From contig JAUPFP010000010.1 of assembly GCA_036925085.1 (NCBI GenBank), positions 3,819,568-3,883,567 on the forward strand: a stretch of DNA of 64,000 nt, given 5' to 3'. This stretch comes from Brachycybe producta (lineage: Eukaryota; Arthropoda; Diplopoda; Playtdesmida; Andrognathidae). Position 1 is the stretch's first letter, and every line of letters begins with the position of its first letter. The notes under the pieces were generated by a model that was given only the letters and a program-made list of their open reading frames with translations, was not told where the DNA came from and made no database searches. Positions 53,248 to 64,000 of the stretch are shown here, one piece after another. The position numbers and the translations under genes were made by a program.

Positions 53248-53579
53248 ATTTAAAGTAACGAGGACAGACTAATCGTAGGTCACTAGGTGACCTACACTTC
53301 CAGAAAGCTATTTGGAGACAAAAAAAGCAAAGGGACAAAAGCCAGAGACACACATGCAGAAAACGTAGAAGAAAACATGTAAGAAAACCGACAACAGACA
53401 ATTATTCTGTTTTCAAGCACAAGAGAAACAGAACAGAACCTGAGAGAGAGAGCTTTGCTCTTATCTTTTCTGTTCTTTCCTGCTTTCTGTTATAAATGAA
53501 CCAATAGAATTGTAGCAGCTTTAACATTGGTCAAAACATGTTTTGTAGACTCAAATGCAACACACAGGCATAAACAACC

Positions 53580-53695
53580 AATTGGAAATTGAAAAGGGTG
53601 GAGCATGTGATGTCAACACCACATAACAAACCAATTAGAAGTTGCCAGTCCTCGTAAAAGGGCGGAGCAAACGTCTGCGTGTTTGGTGTAGTAAT
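53580..53695. repeat. Half of a GGCAATTAG-type MITE
   Basis: CAATTGGAAATTGAAAAGGG, GTGATGTCAACACCACATAAC, CCAATTAGAAGTTGCC and AAAAGGGCGGAGCAAACG match the internal inverted modules of the 4597-4795 element. Outer ends are missing. Confidence 0.5.
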
Positions 53696-54189
53696 TGGAA
53701 TAAAACAAAAATCGATGCTCTTATTATTTGAATCGGAAACGGGCGTTTACGCTTGTACAATGTACATTGCGTTTCATATATATAGATGCACCCCAGAAAT
53801 TGGTTATAACTCGAGTTATTGTTGATGGATTCACCTGAAATTTTCAACATAAAGAGATCATCTTATATTCTAAACTTTCTGCTAGGCAGAAATTTTTCTC
53901 TTAAAAAGGTAAAAATTAAAAAAATTAAAAACTGGAAAATGACCGTTTCATAATTATAGATGCACTAATAAACTTTTCACTTTTATTAATTATTGTGACA
54001 AAACAACATGCTGAACACAACAATAACATTAAAATTAATATGGTATACGTCAGTCCAGATGTTTTAAAACTTAAAACATACTTTTCTACATACTTTAAAC
54101 AATATTTATAAGCAAATTTACCGAAATTCTATCCTAAAAGAGCTAAAATGGCAATTTTCAGCTTTGATATTTGTGGTATCATGATGACA

Positions 54190-54370
54190 ATCTGCTTAAT
54201 CATCATGTACAATGATGTCCCAAAAGTTTTCTATAGGATTTATGTACGGGAGACACGCCGGCCATTCGAGAGTGGTGATATTTTGGTTCCATAACCATTC
54301 CTTTGTTAGGTTTTGGAGGAAACTGGGGAATTTTCTTGCTGGAATACTAAGCTAATGCTATGGAATCGAT
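54190..54370 (-). pseudogene. Tc1/mariner transposase remnant, left arm
   Basis: On the minus strand: NQNITTLEWPACLPYINPIE then NFWDII. This is the WPA.SPDLNPIENLWD region of Tc1/mariner transposases, which contains residues close to the third catalytic acid. Here SPDL reads LPYI, so the D of the motif is lost. Stops follow. Confidence 0.75.
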
Positions 54371-54699
54371 GTTTTATGGCAGTACATACCCTCGTAACAT
54401 TGTCTGATAATCACTGATATTTATTTGGGTTGAAATAAATGCTAAGCTCGCGTTTCAAAAACTAAGCTGCTCATTCGAAAGGCACTAAATGTTCCCCATA
54501 TTATTAGGCTTCCCCACTGCCGAAATTTTGTTTAGAAATATATTGTGGTTTTTTCGTCACATCCTTCCAATATGAAGAAAAGAATAAAAACCGTCAGAAT
54601 CATCGAGATTGAATATTTTCCCCCCTCGGATATGGTGGTGGTGGTAGCATAATAATATGCGAAGTGCTTAGCGCCTTTGAACCAACCAAAAAATAATGT

Positions 54700-54990
54700 T
54701 TATTATCAGACAATGTTATGAGAGTGTTTACTGACCTGCCAAAGTCGATTTCCTAGCATTAGCTTAGTATTCGAGCAAGAAAATGCACCAGTTTGATCCA
54801 GTAATCTAAGAAATGAATGGTTACGAAACCAAAATATCACCACTCTCGAATGGCCAGTGTGCCCCCCTAACCTACAGAGAACTTTTGGGACATCATCATA
54901 CATTGATGATTAAGCAGATTGCTATGATTTTACTACAATAGCAGAGTTGAAAGGTCACATTTTAGCTGTTTTGGGTAGAATTTGGGCAAA
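54700..54990 (+). pseudogene. Tc1/mariner transposase remnant, right arm
   Basis: On the plus strand: QENAPV (from QDNAP, second catalytic acid changed from D to E), then a stop, then WLRNQNITTLEWPVCPP-type residues and TFGTSS in a shifted frame. More decayed than the left arm in the NPIEN block but retains the QxNAP block. The long minus-strand frame at 54706-54903 is its antisense shadow. Confidence 0.7.
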
Positions 54991-55308
54991 TTTGCTTATA
55001 AATATTGTTTAAAGTCTGTAGAAAAGAATGTTTTAAGTTTTAAAACATCAGAACAGTAGTATACCTTAGTATTTTTAATGATTCAGCATGTTAATTTGTC
55101 ACAATAATTAATAAAAGTGAAAAGTTCATTAGTGCGTCTATAATTATGAAAGTCATTTTCCAGTTTTTAATTTTTTTAATTTTTTCTTTTTTAAGAAAGA
55201 AATGCCTGCCTAGCAGAAAGTTTAGAATATAAGGTGACCTCTTTATGTTGAAAATTTCAGGTGAATCCATCAACTATAACTCGAGGTATAACCAATTTCT
55301 GGAATGCA

Positions 55309-56057
<749 letters not shown>

Positions 56058-56953
56058 TGTGACACCCTGTAGAAACAGAAGGTGAAACACTTAAGTCAAA
56101 ATTCAGTCTTGACAGTAAGGCACCCCTTGGTGCACAGATGTTCGGACATGGGTGGCCCGAATTCTAGAGAATTCGTGGAACCAAGTCCGACCGTGAGAAA
56201 AATTGGAAATAAGTTCCAAGAATATTTCTGATTATGATTTAATATCCCCGGCCCAGGGCAATGATTGGCCCAGTTGGTCAATCATTAAGCCCTGAGGTGA
56301 CAGTTGCCCCTCCCAGGAGACCGGACAAGTGAGCCTGAGACTTGAGTGTGAGGACAATCAGAATTTAGAGTTGAAACGAGTAAGTCTTGTTTAGAGTTGG
56401 TCTTGAGAATTCAAGAAGTACCCCTGAACCAGAGCCTAGAGTTCAGAGAGTAAAGATCTGACTTAGAGAGTAATATTGTGTAAAGTGTTATCAAGAATGT
56501 AATAACCAAAGAGCTAGTAAAGAGACATATTATACGGCAACCTGTGTCAGTGTTGTATATGTGAATTGTATTGGGTTTCTGTACTCCTAAAATAGAGGAG
56601 CATCCAGCAGAAGGTACTCAGACACAGCCTGAGTCCCTCTGCCTGGAGCCTCCAGCAACCCAACGAAAAAGGACTAGAGTTTCTTCGGCATCGTCACGCC
56701 CTATACCAAAGATCCCTAGGAAAGACGGTCTTTTTGTGGGCCGTGCCAGGCAAGGCAAGTAAATGTCGCGCCCGGTGAACCCAACCCCCAGAGGTTCAAC
56801 AACAGTAGAGGCTGGTCCGCAGCAGTCGACGACAGAGTCGACCCCGGCACCACCGATTCAGCAGAGGGAACAACGTCGTCAACGAGGACGAAGTTCCTCG
56901 CGTATCGTCGGTAATGGAGCCAAAGGTACGAGAGGTGGGCCAGTCGCGTCACA
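56058..56953. mobile_element. Solo LTR-like insertion in the TA microsatellite
   Basis: TGTGACACCCTG at the start and GCGTCACA at the end give TGTGAC/GTCACA inverted termini; TA repeats lie on both sides. 896 bp. It contains GAGACATATTATACGGCAAC as a possible TATA region and a Pro/Ser/Arg-rich frame (56571-56762 and 56763-56950) without known domain. The alternative is an unrelated single-copy segment between two microsatellites; the terminal symmetry argues for an LTR. Confidence 0.55.
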
Positions 56954-57146
56954 ATATATATATGTATATATTTATATACATGTATATATATATATACATA
57001 TACATATATGTATATGTATATATATGTATATACATGTATATATATATATACATGTATACATGTATGTATATATATATATACATGTATATATATATACATG
57101 TATATATATATATACATGTGTATATATACATGTGTATATATATATG
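56954..57146. repeat. TA/CATG microsatellite
   Basis: Continuation of the TA array after the LTR-like insertion, with TACATGTATA variants. Different variant composition from 55312-56057. Frames are artefacts. Confidence 0.9.
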
Positions 57147-57187
57147 AAAAGCACTGTACAAGTGCTACTAGCTATTCAACACACAGG

Positions 57188-58065
57188 CAATTAGAAAACG
57201 GGAAAACAGAAGTTGGCTCCGCCCTTTTTTATGATGAACGTAACTTCAAATTTGTTGGTTATGTAGTCTGACATCGCATGCTCCGCCCTTTTCAACATCG
57301 AACCACAACAAACCAATTAGAAGTTGCCGTTCATCACAAAATGGGCGGAGCCAACTTCTGTTTGTGAGCTTTTGACATCGACCTTATAAATGTTTTCCAT
57401 AACTCGTTGCTTCTCCTGATTGCACGGTGACCGCACCAGGAAGATTCGAGTTACAGAAATAGTTGGATGGAGATCGATTGTGATCATCCTTCTGTGGAGG
57501 GGTGTAGTCTTCACATAAGGATGGTGACCATCTCTCCTGATCGACACTGATGTACATCTTCCTTTGTTGTTACCAACTGAAGATGTTGTAGCTTCTCCAG
57601 GATCTGTATGTCTCCTTGCCTTATGGTGTCTTTGGCTTGCCTAGAAAAGGATTAGTTTCCAGACAGAAAGACAACGCAGTTTCTCATTGTAACGCTTTAT
57701 TCATTCTTGCTCAGAAACATCAAGAGTACAAGAATGAATTGTGATATTAAAGGTGCGTCCTTGGGCCCATGATGTGGTACGGATATAGAAATCTCCGTAA
57801 TACAAAAGTTGAGACAGTAAGGACGATGAACAAAGAGGAACACGGTCCTTTTATACCTTAGACTTGTGTACACCTCCGAAGTGTAACCAGGTCCAAGTGA
57901 CCATAATCCTAAGAGTATCAATCCGCCACTTCGATATTAGTCAGAAGTATGAGTCAGAGAGGAGGGAGGGACAAGCAGGAGTTGTTTACCCCCAGGCTAT
58001 GGTTTTGGCGGGATCGGGAGTTACTGGGTGTTACATGTTCATCCCGTTTTCTAATTGCCTATTTA
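57188..58065. mobile_element. GGCAATTAG MITE split by a solo LTR
   Basis: Left part GGCAATTAGAAAACGGGAAA, CAGAAGTTGGCTCCGCCC, to GGGCGGAGCCAACTTCTG (57188-57362). The right remnant TTCATCCCGTTTTCTAATTGCC (from 58036) restores the missing outer end seen in the 4597-4795 copy. The LTR between is a later insertion. Non-coding. Confidence 0.8.
57363..58035 (-). mobile_element. Solo LTR of family A, full length
   Basis: Minus-strand 673 bp from TGTAACACCC to AAAAGCTCACA. TATA box GGTATAAAAGG at about 57848-57858, CCACATCATGGGCCC and AAACTGCGTTGTCTTTC leader blocks as in the other copies. No primer site follows its end, since the MITE resumes on both sides, so it is a solo LTR left by recombination. 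Frames within are shadows. Confidence 0.8.
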
Positions 58066-58628
58066 GCAACTAGCTATTCAACATACATTGCATCTTATTT
58101 ATATCGGATTCAATTTTTGTGTTTATTTGGAGCTTGTCTAGTTGAATTCTTGCTTCAAATAAATTTTATTCAGTACAGTGCAATATGCATGCAGTTCTTC
58201 TATTTACCTGTAAAACGAATACAAGGAGGGTGTTTGAGGGTTGTCTGGATAAAAATCGTAATCATTGAATATTTAAATATTCATGATTTTTTTAGTTTTC
58301 TTTCTTCTTCTTCTTCTTAAGACAGCAGTGCTTTTAAGACTGTATAAAATATTTAATGTTAAACATATTACTTCAAGAGTGAAGACACCCACAAATTTTA
58401 CTTTATGTTAGAATAGTTGAGGTTGCTGCTAAAAGTTTCTTCATGATGATATCTTTAAAAATAAACTTTTTATTACAGTTTGAAAAAAGACGAAAATAGT
58501 TTTTCGTGAAATGTCAATGGAGAAACCAAAAAAAAACCCCGGTCATTTTCAAACCGCTATAAAATGTTTTATTTTTTAAGATATTGCCATGAAAAAAACT
58601 TATTTTAATTAAATGCAATGGGGCGTCT
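58066..58628. other. Spacer with no recognised feature
   Basis: AT-rich; a (CTT)n patch near 58300-58318. No frame of interest. Confidence 0.4.
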
Positions 58629-58629
58629 A

Positions 58630-58928
58630 CGGAGCCCTGTAAAGGACATGCGAGATTTTTTTTTTAAATCTCGACATGTTGCGTACACCATACTCTAATA
58701 ATTAAATTATTGCAAGCCCCCCCCCCCCCCCTCTCTTGTAGCAGCAATAATTTAATTATGAGAGTATGGTGCGCACAACATGGCTGAATAAAGGAGATTA
58801 AAAGTCAACATGTCGAGAATAAAGTCGACATGTTGGGATTAAAGTCTACACGGCGAGATTCTGAAAAAAGTCGAAATGTCGAGATTCAAAAAAAAAAAAA
58901 AATCTCGCATGTCCTTTACAGGGTTCCG
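58630..58928. mobile_element. TCGACATGTCGA-family foldback with C-rich loop
   Basis: TA then CGGAGCCCTGTAAAGGAC at the left and GTCCTTTACAGGGTTCCG then TA at the right. Core arms GCGTACACCATACTCTAAT and GAGAGTATGGTGCGCAC flank a loop with a run of about 14 C. The left tandem arm is nearly absent; the right arm has four units. Confidence 0.75.
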
Positions 58929-59076
58929 TAGAAGCCAGTTATAGGGCGGTGATGATTAGTTTGGAGAGCAGCTTCCTTCAATCTTTTAAATTATGCAACA
59001 TCCATTAATGTTTCCCTATGCTATACTAGCAACAGTCATCACATACAAGGGGGGGGGGATGTAGCATACTGTATAT

Positions 59077-59383
59077 CAGGCGTGGCCAGCTACACTACCT
59101 TTGGAAGCCACATTTCACGAAAGAATATTTGAACGAGCAATTTATTTATCTTTGATAATCAAACTGACAATGAGAAACTGAAAAATCAGTTCAATTTTTT
59201 TAAAGTTCACCCACAGATAGTCCCTTCCCCCCCCCTCAGTCAGCCTGATTCAGTCTCTCGCAGATACCCCCCTTTTCGGGTGCCTAGAACCAATCAGACG
59301 GAGTGTTCAGCACACATGATTCATTTGCATACGAGCCACACCACTCGCCTGCCAGCTCGCGAGCCACGTTATGGCCACCCCTG
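59077..59383. mobile_element. hAT-type MITE, perfect 8-bp duplication
   Basis: CAGGCGTGGCCAGC at the start and ATGGCCACCCCTG at the end, with CTGTATAT on both sides (59069-59076 and 59384-59391). The interior has GGAAGCCACATTTCACG and CTCGCGAGCCACG, echoing Charlie-like hAT ends. 307 bp, non-coding; the frame 59280-59558 crosses its right end and is not a gene. Confidence 0.85.
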
Positions 59384-59659
59384 CTGTATATCCCTCCGTA
59401 CTTTTTTTAATGAATGCATGTTTTACAAACCCTTCAATGCATTCCACACTCAAGCATCTGCTTTTTTTTTGTTTTATACATGTGAGAGAGGGAGAGAGAG
59501 TGTTATTTTTTTTCAAGGGTTCAAGCATTTTAATCAGATTTGTTCGTTCATTTTTTGACAGAAGAGCTCTGGTTGTTATCGATCCACATAATATTAGTTT
59601 TGTGCAGTAATACGGCCCGTGTTGTTATTTTCTACACTTTTTTAAAGTCAGAATATTGG

Positions 59660-60003
59660 ATTAAGAGAAAGAGAGAGAGAAAGAGAGAGATAGAGAGAGA
59701 GATAGAGAGAGCGAGAGCGAGAGCGAGAAAGAAATATGCATAGAGTAGGTGACACAGACACTGAAAAATCCATCTTCAAAGTGCATCCACATCATTAGGA
59801 TGTCTTTCCAAAGAAGGAGAGAGATACCATGTGCATCAATTATTGATGATACTGAGCAAATACAGCTAGATTTGAAGGGGGGAGAGAGAGAGTAAGAGAG
59901 AGAGAGAGAAAGAGATAGAGAGTAAGAGAGAGAGTGAGAGAGAGAAGGAGAGAAAGAGAAAGAGAGTAAAAGAAAGAGAGAGAGAGAGAGAGAAAGAGAG
60001 AAA
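59660..60003. repeat. GA-rich purine tracts
   Basis: Two purine-only or near-purine runs (59660-59735 and 59878-60003) of GAGAGAAAGAGA type, separated by ordinary sequence. Long homopurine mirror-like tracts can adopt triplex structures. Frames over them are Arg/Glu low complexity. Confidence 0.8.
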
Positions 60004-60273
60004 TTAATAAGGATATTGTTATAGGGGATATGTTAGAGATATGGTTTGAAAAGTACGAAGTAGTTGTTTCGTTATGCCTCGATTGCGTATCCTAGGAAAG
60101 GTCACTCGTAGTCGTACCAATGACTAGACTTTAAAGATTTTTAACATCACGGACGATGAATTAAGTCCGAGCACAGATTTTTACCTCTTCCTTTCTCCTT
60201 CGAAAGTTATACAACCAGCTATAGGATAATAATAAGCTTCTTTGCAGCTTAAATTAAAACCTTTGATATAAAC

Positions 60274-60682
60274 TAGGGATGGGACACATTCGAATCCCGC
60301 GAATCTTCAAAAAATATACGAGATTTGAAATCTCGAATCTTCGCCGCTTTTTTTCGTCTTTCGAATCCTAACCTTTAAAAAAACTGAAAAAAACTTTGAT
60401 AAAATTAGTTTTAACTCCATTGACGTCTAATAGAAGCGTTAAATAACAAAAAAAAACCGGCGATTGTTGCAATTTCGGTGTTGTACCCGGAAACCAATAT
60501 CATCTCCTTGTGGCGACACCGAGTGCCACACTTGTTTTATTATTAATAATTTAATATTTAATATTTTATTTCATTTATTTGTATCTTCTTAATAAATAGT
60601 ACAGTATAAGATTCTTATATGAGGGATTCGAGAACCTTTCAGGATTCGGATTCGAGAAAATTTAGGATTCGTCCCACCTCGA
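60274..60682. mobile_element. hAT-type MITE, intact reference copy
   Basis: TAGGGATGGGACACATTCG at the start and GGATTCGTCCCACCTCGA at the end, with ATATAAAC on both sides (60266-60273 and 60683-60690). 409 bp. It is the empty version of the split copy at 38377-42913 and lacks that copy's (AAT)n. Rich in GATTCGAAT-type motifs. Non-coding. Confidence 0.85.
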
Positions 60683-60690
60683 ATATAAAC

Positions 60691-61254
60691 GAATATACAA
60701 GCGACTGGCTTTTGCATCTGAGCGCGTGTAACCTTCAGCACTACGCAGTAGGCAACGCGATTAGTGACGTATCTTGTATTGATGTCTCCGGATAGTTAGT
60801 GAATTCTACTATCTGCAAGATAACGGATATCGGATTTTATTTTTTTTCTATCGGATAACAGATTTTCGTTCAGATGATGAAGCCAGTCGGATGATAGCCC
60901 TAAGATCTGTTTTGCATATAAGATCTTTTTAATTTAATGTTTGTCCAATTCAGGCACTTTGTAAAAAAAAATAGTTCTGTGACCATTCAATTTTACACAA
61001 TGGTTTGATGCTAGCACTGATTGCCAGCTTTAAGGGTGAGCGAGATGCGTACACATTGTATATTATAGTACTGTCGATCTTCAAAATCAGTCAATCTGCA
61101 TATTGCCTAGGCAATCTGCAAAATACAATGCATTTTAGGTATTGAATTTTTGCGGATTCACTACCAAAGCGGGCTGTTTTACAGATTGCCTCGGCAATCT
61201 GCAGATTGACTTATTCTGCAGAGGAGATTTTGCAAAGTATAGCCTCTTAAAAAT
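60691..61254. other. Spacer with a small hairpin repeat
   Basis: 61088-61125 and 61180-61212 are inverted copies of CAATCTGCATATTGCCTAGG / GCCTCGGCAATCTGCAGATTG. Each contains its own ATTGCC...GGCAAT palindrome, so the whole folds into a cruciform of about 125 bp. Elsewhere nothing is recognised. Confidence 0.5.
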
Positions 61255-62017
61255 ATACGTTTAAAAGTCTACATCACAAAATTACTTCGAAAAATCTCCG
61301 CAAAGCGCGCTAGCATCGTTTTTCTATTGAGCCCATAGATCCAATGTTAAAGACAAAATGTTAATTTTTAAAATGCACAGTCGCGGCAAAATATTTATTT
61401 TTCATATTTAAAGTTGACCAATGTTAAGTTTTCAAAGTGTAATGTGCACCTTAAATATATGCTGATCGAGTGATAGAATGACAAAAAAATTGTTACGCGC
61501 GGTTATATTTTGAAAAACTATTTCAAAATCACGAATTTCTAACTCTTATGTTAAACTGCTACGCGTTCGTAAGCAAAAAAAAATTCATTAAATTGTTCGT
61601 AAAAAAACCTATAAATAATTTTAAAAAACCACAATTAAACCACAGTGAAGAAAACACATTAGCGCACGTGCTGATTTTTTTTTCTGGTTTTTAAAATAAT
61701 TTTTTTTACGTGTTTTTACGATCATTTTAATGGATGTTTTCTTTTTTGCTTACGAGCACGTACTCAAAGGAGTTTAACATAAGAGTTAAGAATTATAAAT
61801 TCGCGATTTTGAAATAGTTTTTCAAAATATAACCGCACTTACCAATTTTTTGTCATTATATCACTCGATCAGCATATATTTAAGGTGCACATTGCACTTT
61901 GAAAAGTTAATATTGGACAACTTTAAATATGAAAAATATCTATGAGCCCAATAGAAAAACGATGCTAGCGCTCTTTGTGGAGATTTTTCGAAGTAATTTT
62001 GTGAAGTGGCCCCTTAA
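61255..62017. mobile_element. TTAA palindromic element, near full length
   Basis: From GTCTACATCACAAAATTAC to GAAGTGGCCCCTTAA. Both arms are present: CAAAGTGTAATGTGCACC / GGTGCACATTGCACTTTG and CGAATTTCTAACTC / GAGTTAAGAATT, with central TAGCGCACGTGCTG. Right-arm bases between AAATATGAAAAATA and TCTATGAGCCC are deleted relative to 24240-24300. Non-coding. Confidence 0.75.
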
Positions 62018-62337
62018 ATTAGTCAAACTGAAGTTAAAATGTTGTTTATTCCTCTTTGTCTTCTTAAGCTGTATGAATGTGGTCATAATTCAATTGTTTG
62101 TTTGTTTTTTGCATGAAAACGCGGTATTGTTTATGAAATTCTTATGTTTTTTGTGACAATGCATTTTATAAGCTGCACCAGAACACATTGGGATTGTTGT
62201 TCAGTTTATTATTTTCTCGTTTCGCGGTGTAGTTTTTGTTTGCACTGCAAGTTTGGACTCTTGTCCTTTTGTATTAGGCCGGTATGGCTCCTTGTAGAGT
62301 AAATTTTCAAATTAAAAGGCAGGTGTGTGGGCACATA

Positions 62338-62410
62338 GGCAATTAGAAATCGGGACAAACAGAAGTTGGCTCCGCCCTTTTTATGACGAACAGCAACTTC
62401 TAATTAGTTT
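62338..62410 (+). mobile_element. Half of a GGCAATTAG MITE
   Basis: GGCAATTAGAAATCGGGAC, AACAGAAGTTGGCTCCGCC, TTTTTATGACGAAC, CAACTTCTAATTAG, then truncated. It gives the consensus outer end used to interpret the split copy at 57188-58065. Confidence 0.65.
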
Positions 62411-62458
62411 GTTGTTGAGAAAATACAAATAAATGAAATAATATAAAATATTAAATTA

Positions 62459-63266
62459 CACTGGTCAACACTATTTTTGCTGACTTATATCCGAGACTTG
62501 TTTCTGACTAATTTGGGGGTTCTGAACTTAGATATCACATTGGTTTTTGCCCATCACGTAAAGTTTTTACACTATGCCATACCTCCATATAAAAGTGCAC
62601 GATTACAATGTGATGGCACATTACATGGTGATGGCACATTCTTCCATCATGGATAAGTTTTTGTATGTAGGCCCTTTTTGGAGTGTTTAAATTCAGTTTT
62701 TTAACACTCCACCAGTAGTCTGCCATCATGTGGGTATCTCACCTTCCTTGGTATCGCTCCTCCATAGCTTTTATATCATAATGGAACCTTTTGCCTTGCT
62801 CATCACTTATATAACCTAGATTTTCAGGAAATGTATCAAGATGACTGTTGAGAAAATGAACCTTTATTCTCATGTTGCAACCCATACTTCAACTCAGGGC
62901 TTGCACACTTTACGTGGAGTCCAAGACTTGTCCTGGTCTCCAAGTCTCACTTGAAAGTAAACCACCTGCACCTTCTTCAGAAAATTGCTAAAACTCATCC
63001 TTTGACTGGGTACAATGAAGCTTCCACATACATAACAAAATGTATCTAGACTATTCAAACACTTTCTTCTAGCAGCAGCCATTGCCTAAGTCACAATTAC
63101 AACAGTTGATGAACAAAAACCTGAAAAATAAAACATGCCATAGAACAAAAACGGGACGTGCTATGTAAAAACTGATTTTATTTTTGAGATCAGCACCCCA
63201 AAATGACTTAAACACAAGTGTCAGACCTTAGTCAGCAGAAAAAAAGTGAAAAATTGTTGGCCAGTG
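62459..63266 (-). mobile_element. Internally deleted DNA transposon, 808 bp
   Basis: Inverted ends CACTGGTCAACA (62459) and TGTTGGCCAGTG (63266), with the subterminal TTTTTGCTGACTTATATCCG matched by a diverged inverse copy. Between them is the pseudogene of a transposon-encoded protein reduced to its two termini. Family name unknown to me. Confidence 0.65.
62535..63082 (-). pseudogene. N- and C-termini of a transposon protein, fused by deletion
   Basis: The N-terminal part (62894-63082) starts MAAARRKCLNSLDTFCYVCG with a CxxC pair, then VYFQVRLGDQDKSWTPRKVC. Directly after it, in another frame, follow GCNMRIKVHFLNSHLDTFPE, NLGYISDEQGKRFHYDIKAM and EERYQGR. A stop in place of an expected Trp comes next, then MMADYWWSVKKL. 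I recall this N/C pair as the two ends of a much longer repeat-encoded protein in arthropod and other animal genomes. The central several hundred residues are absent here, so the product cannot be functional. Confidence 0.65.
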
Positions 63267-63306
63267 TTATTAATAATAATAAAAAAACAAGTGTGTCACT
63301 CAGGGT

Positions 63307-64000
63307 CAGGGTGGCTGATTTTTTTTATTTAAATCAGATTTTTTTTATTTTTTTCATTTATATGAAATATTAATTTTTTTATGACGATGTTTGCAAAAAT
63401 GAGTACTAAAAACATTGTTAATTGTTAAGCTCTTAGTAAAATAATTGCAAAATAATAAAAAAAAAATGTTAAGAAACATTCAAATTTGAAAATAATAAGT
63501 TTCAAGCATTTTTAATTTAACATTCTGAACATAAACACGAGCTTTGCAGCCTTTTCAGTTCCCAAAGCAAATCAGTGCCTCAGAGGTAAACTGTGTTAAG
63601 TCACTTTTTTTTTTAAAAAAAACACGATTTTTACATCTTCATAAGATGTAAAATTTGTGTTTTTTAAACAGCTTGTCAAGTTCTACCGGTGGTAAACAGT
63701 GGTAAGTCCACCGTTTTACACATTGGCTGCTAGATGGTGGTATACCATGTTAAGTCCTATTCCTTCAATGAAGAGATAAACTTTCAAATAACTTCACTGT
63801 AAAATTTAGGTTTGGTGACTTAAAACGGTTTACCTCTAAGGTTCTTAAATAGATTAGTATTACTATTTATATGTATGTATCTCTTTAATGATTTTTCCAC
63901 CAGTCAATTGGGGGATACTTCCTCAAGTATACCTATCTAATTCCAAAAAAATACTGCATTAATGAAAGGACTAACACCGGACTTTATTTTATAAACAGAG
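63307..64000 (+). mobile_element. hAT element, second copy, cut by window edge
   Basis: CAGGGTGGCTGATTTTTTTT begins at 63307 and the sequence follows 52446-53247 closely (ATTAATTTTTTTATGACGATG, GTGCCTCAGAGGTAAACTG, GCTGCTAGATGG, GGGGGATACTTCCTCAAG). It has an extra segment near 63487-63540 (AATAATAAGTTTCAAGC onwards) missing from the other copy. The 3' end lies beyond the window. Confidence 0.8.

Larger units (their letters stand above)
53785..55311. mobile_element. Inverted pair of Tc1/mariner remnants
   Basis: Outer ends GATGCACCCCAGAAATTGG and CCAATTTCTGGAATGCATC in TATATA flanks. Not only the ends but about 600 bp of each arm (53785-54415 and 54700-55311) pair with each other, leaving a loop of about 280 bp. 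Each arm carries transposase C-terminal motifs pointing outwards. It is therefore two tail-truncated copies joined head to head, or one element duplicated in inverse. Confidence 0.8.

Noticed and set aside
54706..54903. 65-codon minus-strand protein
   Set aside because: It is the antisense of the mariner transposase remnant on the plus strand.
56571..57194. Pro/Ser/Arg-rich frames as a gag or nucleic-acid-binding gene
   Set aside because: Two short frames in different registers end in a microsatellite, with no zinc knuckle or other motif. Kept only as part of a probable LTR.

Overview
The window looks like repeat-dense, gene-poor nuclear DNA from an animal. I see no host gene, rRNA gene or CRISPR array, and no open frame that I can assign to a cellular protein. 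The evidence for an animal is a LINE with an endonuclease, a YADD-box reverse transcriptase and an (ATT)n tail. It is supported by LTR elements with tRNA primer sites, hAT, Tc1/mariner, Harbinger-like and TTAA-type DNA transposon derivatives, Helitron-like ends and long microsatellites. A marine invertebrate or jawless vertebrate would fit, but the sequence alone does not decide this. Nearly every long open frame is an artefact of simple repeats: the His/Cys/Thr-rich frames at 19-20 kb, the Ile/Tyr-rich frames at 55-57 kb and the Ser/Phe/Pro-rich frames in pyrimidine tracts.

Layout. 1-2.1 kb: LTR with primer site and a 61-bp tandem array. 2.1-7.4 kb: Helitron-like copies, one carrying a foldback element, plus MITEs. 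7.9-9.0 kb: foldback built from a TCGACATGTCGA array. 10-13.4 kb: palindromic elements and three foldbacks. 13.7-15.5 kb: Harbinger-like MITE split by a LINE tail, and a second LINE fragment. 16-18.4 kb: TTAA MITE, LTR fragment, Helitron-like copy. 19.2-20.2 kb: 30-bp CA/TG array. 20.2-25.4 kb: Helitron-like copies, a hAT MITE split by a solo LTR, and a 758-bp palindrome. 25.9-26.4 kb: second 17-bp-unit foldback. 26.4-31 kb: AT-rich DNA without recognisable features. 31.5-35.4 kb: decayed LINE on the minus strand. 35.6-38 kb: nested palindromic elements and a foldback. 38.4-42.9 kb: a four-layer nest holding a very young non-autonomous LTR retrotransposon. 43-53.3 kb: more of the same families, a GGTTAG-like foldback and a hAT element with a perfect 8-bp duplication. 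53.8-57.1 kb: inverted pair of mariner remnants, a 0.75-kb TA microsatellite and a solo LTR. 57.2-64 kb: solo LTR splitting a MITE, a foldback, three hAT elements, a palindrome and an internally deleted DNA transposon.

How it fits together. The recurring theme is non-autonomous elements that fold back on themselves and insert into each other. Four sequence-unrelated foldback families share one design: inverted arms made of short tandem repeats around a unique or palindromic core. At least eight nested insertions are readable, several with target duplications, so the relative order of activity can be inferred. The only element that looks recent is the 3.1-kb LTR element at 39131-42230, whose two 712-bp LTRs differ at one base by eye. 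Coordinates of old repeats are good to about 10-20 bases; those tied to target duplications should be exact.
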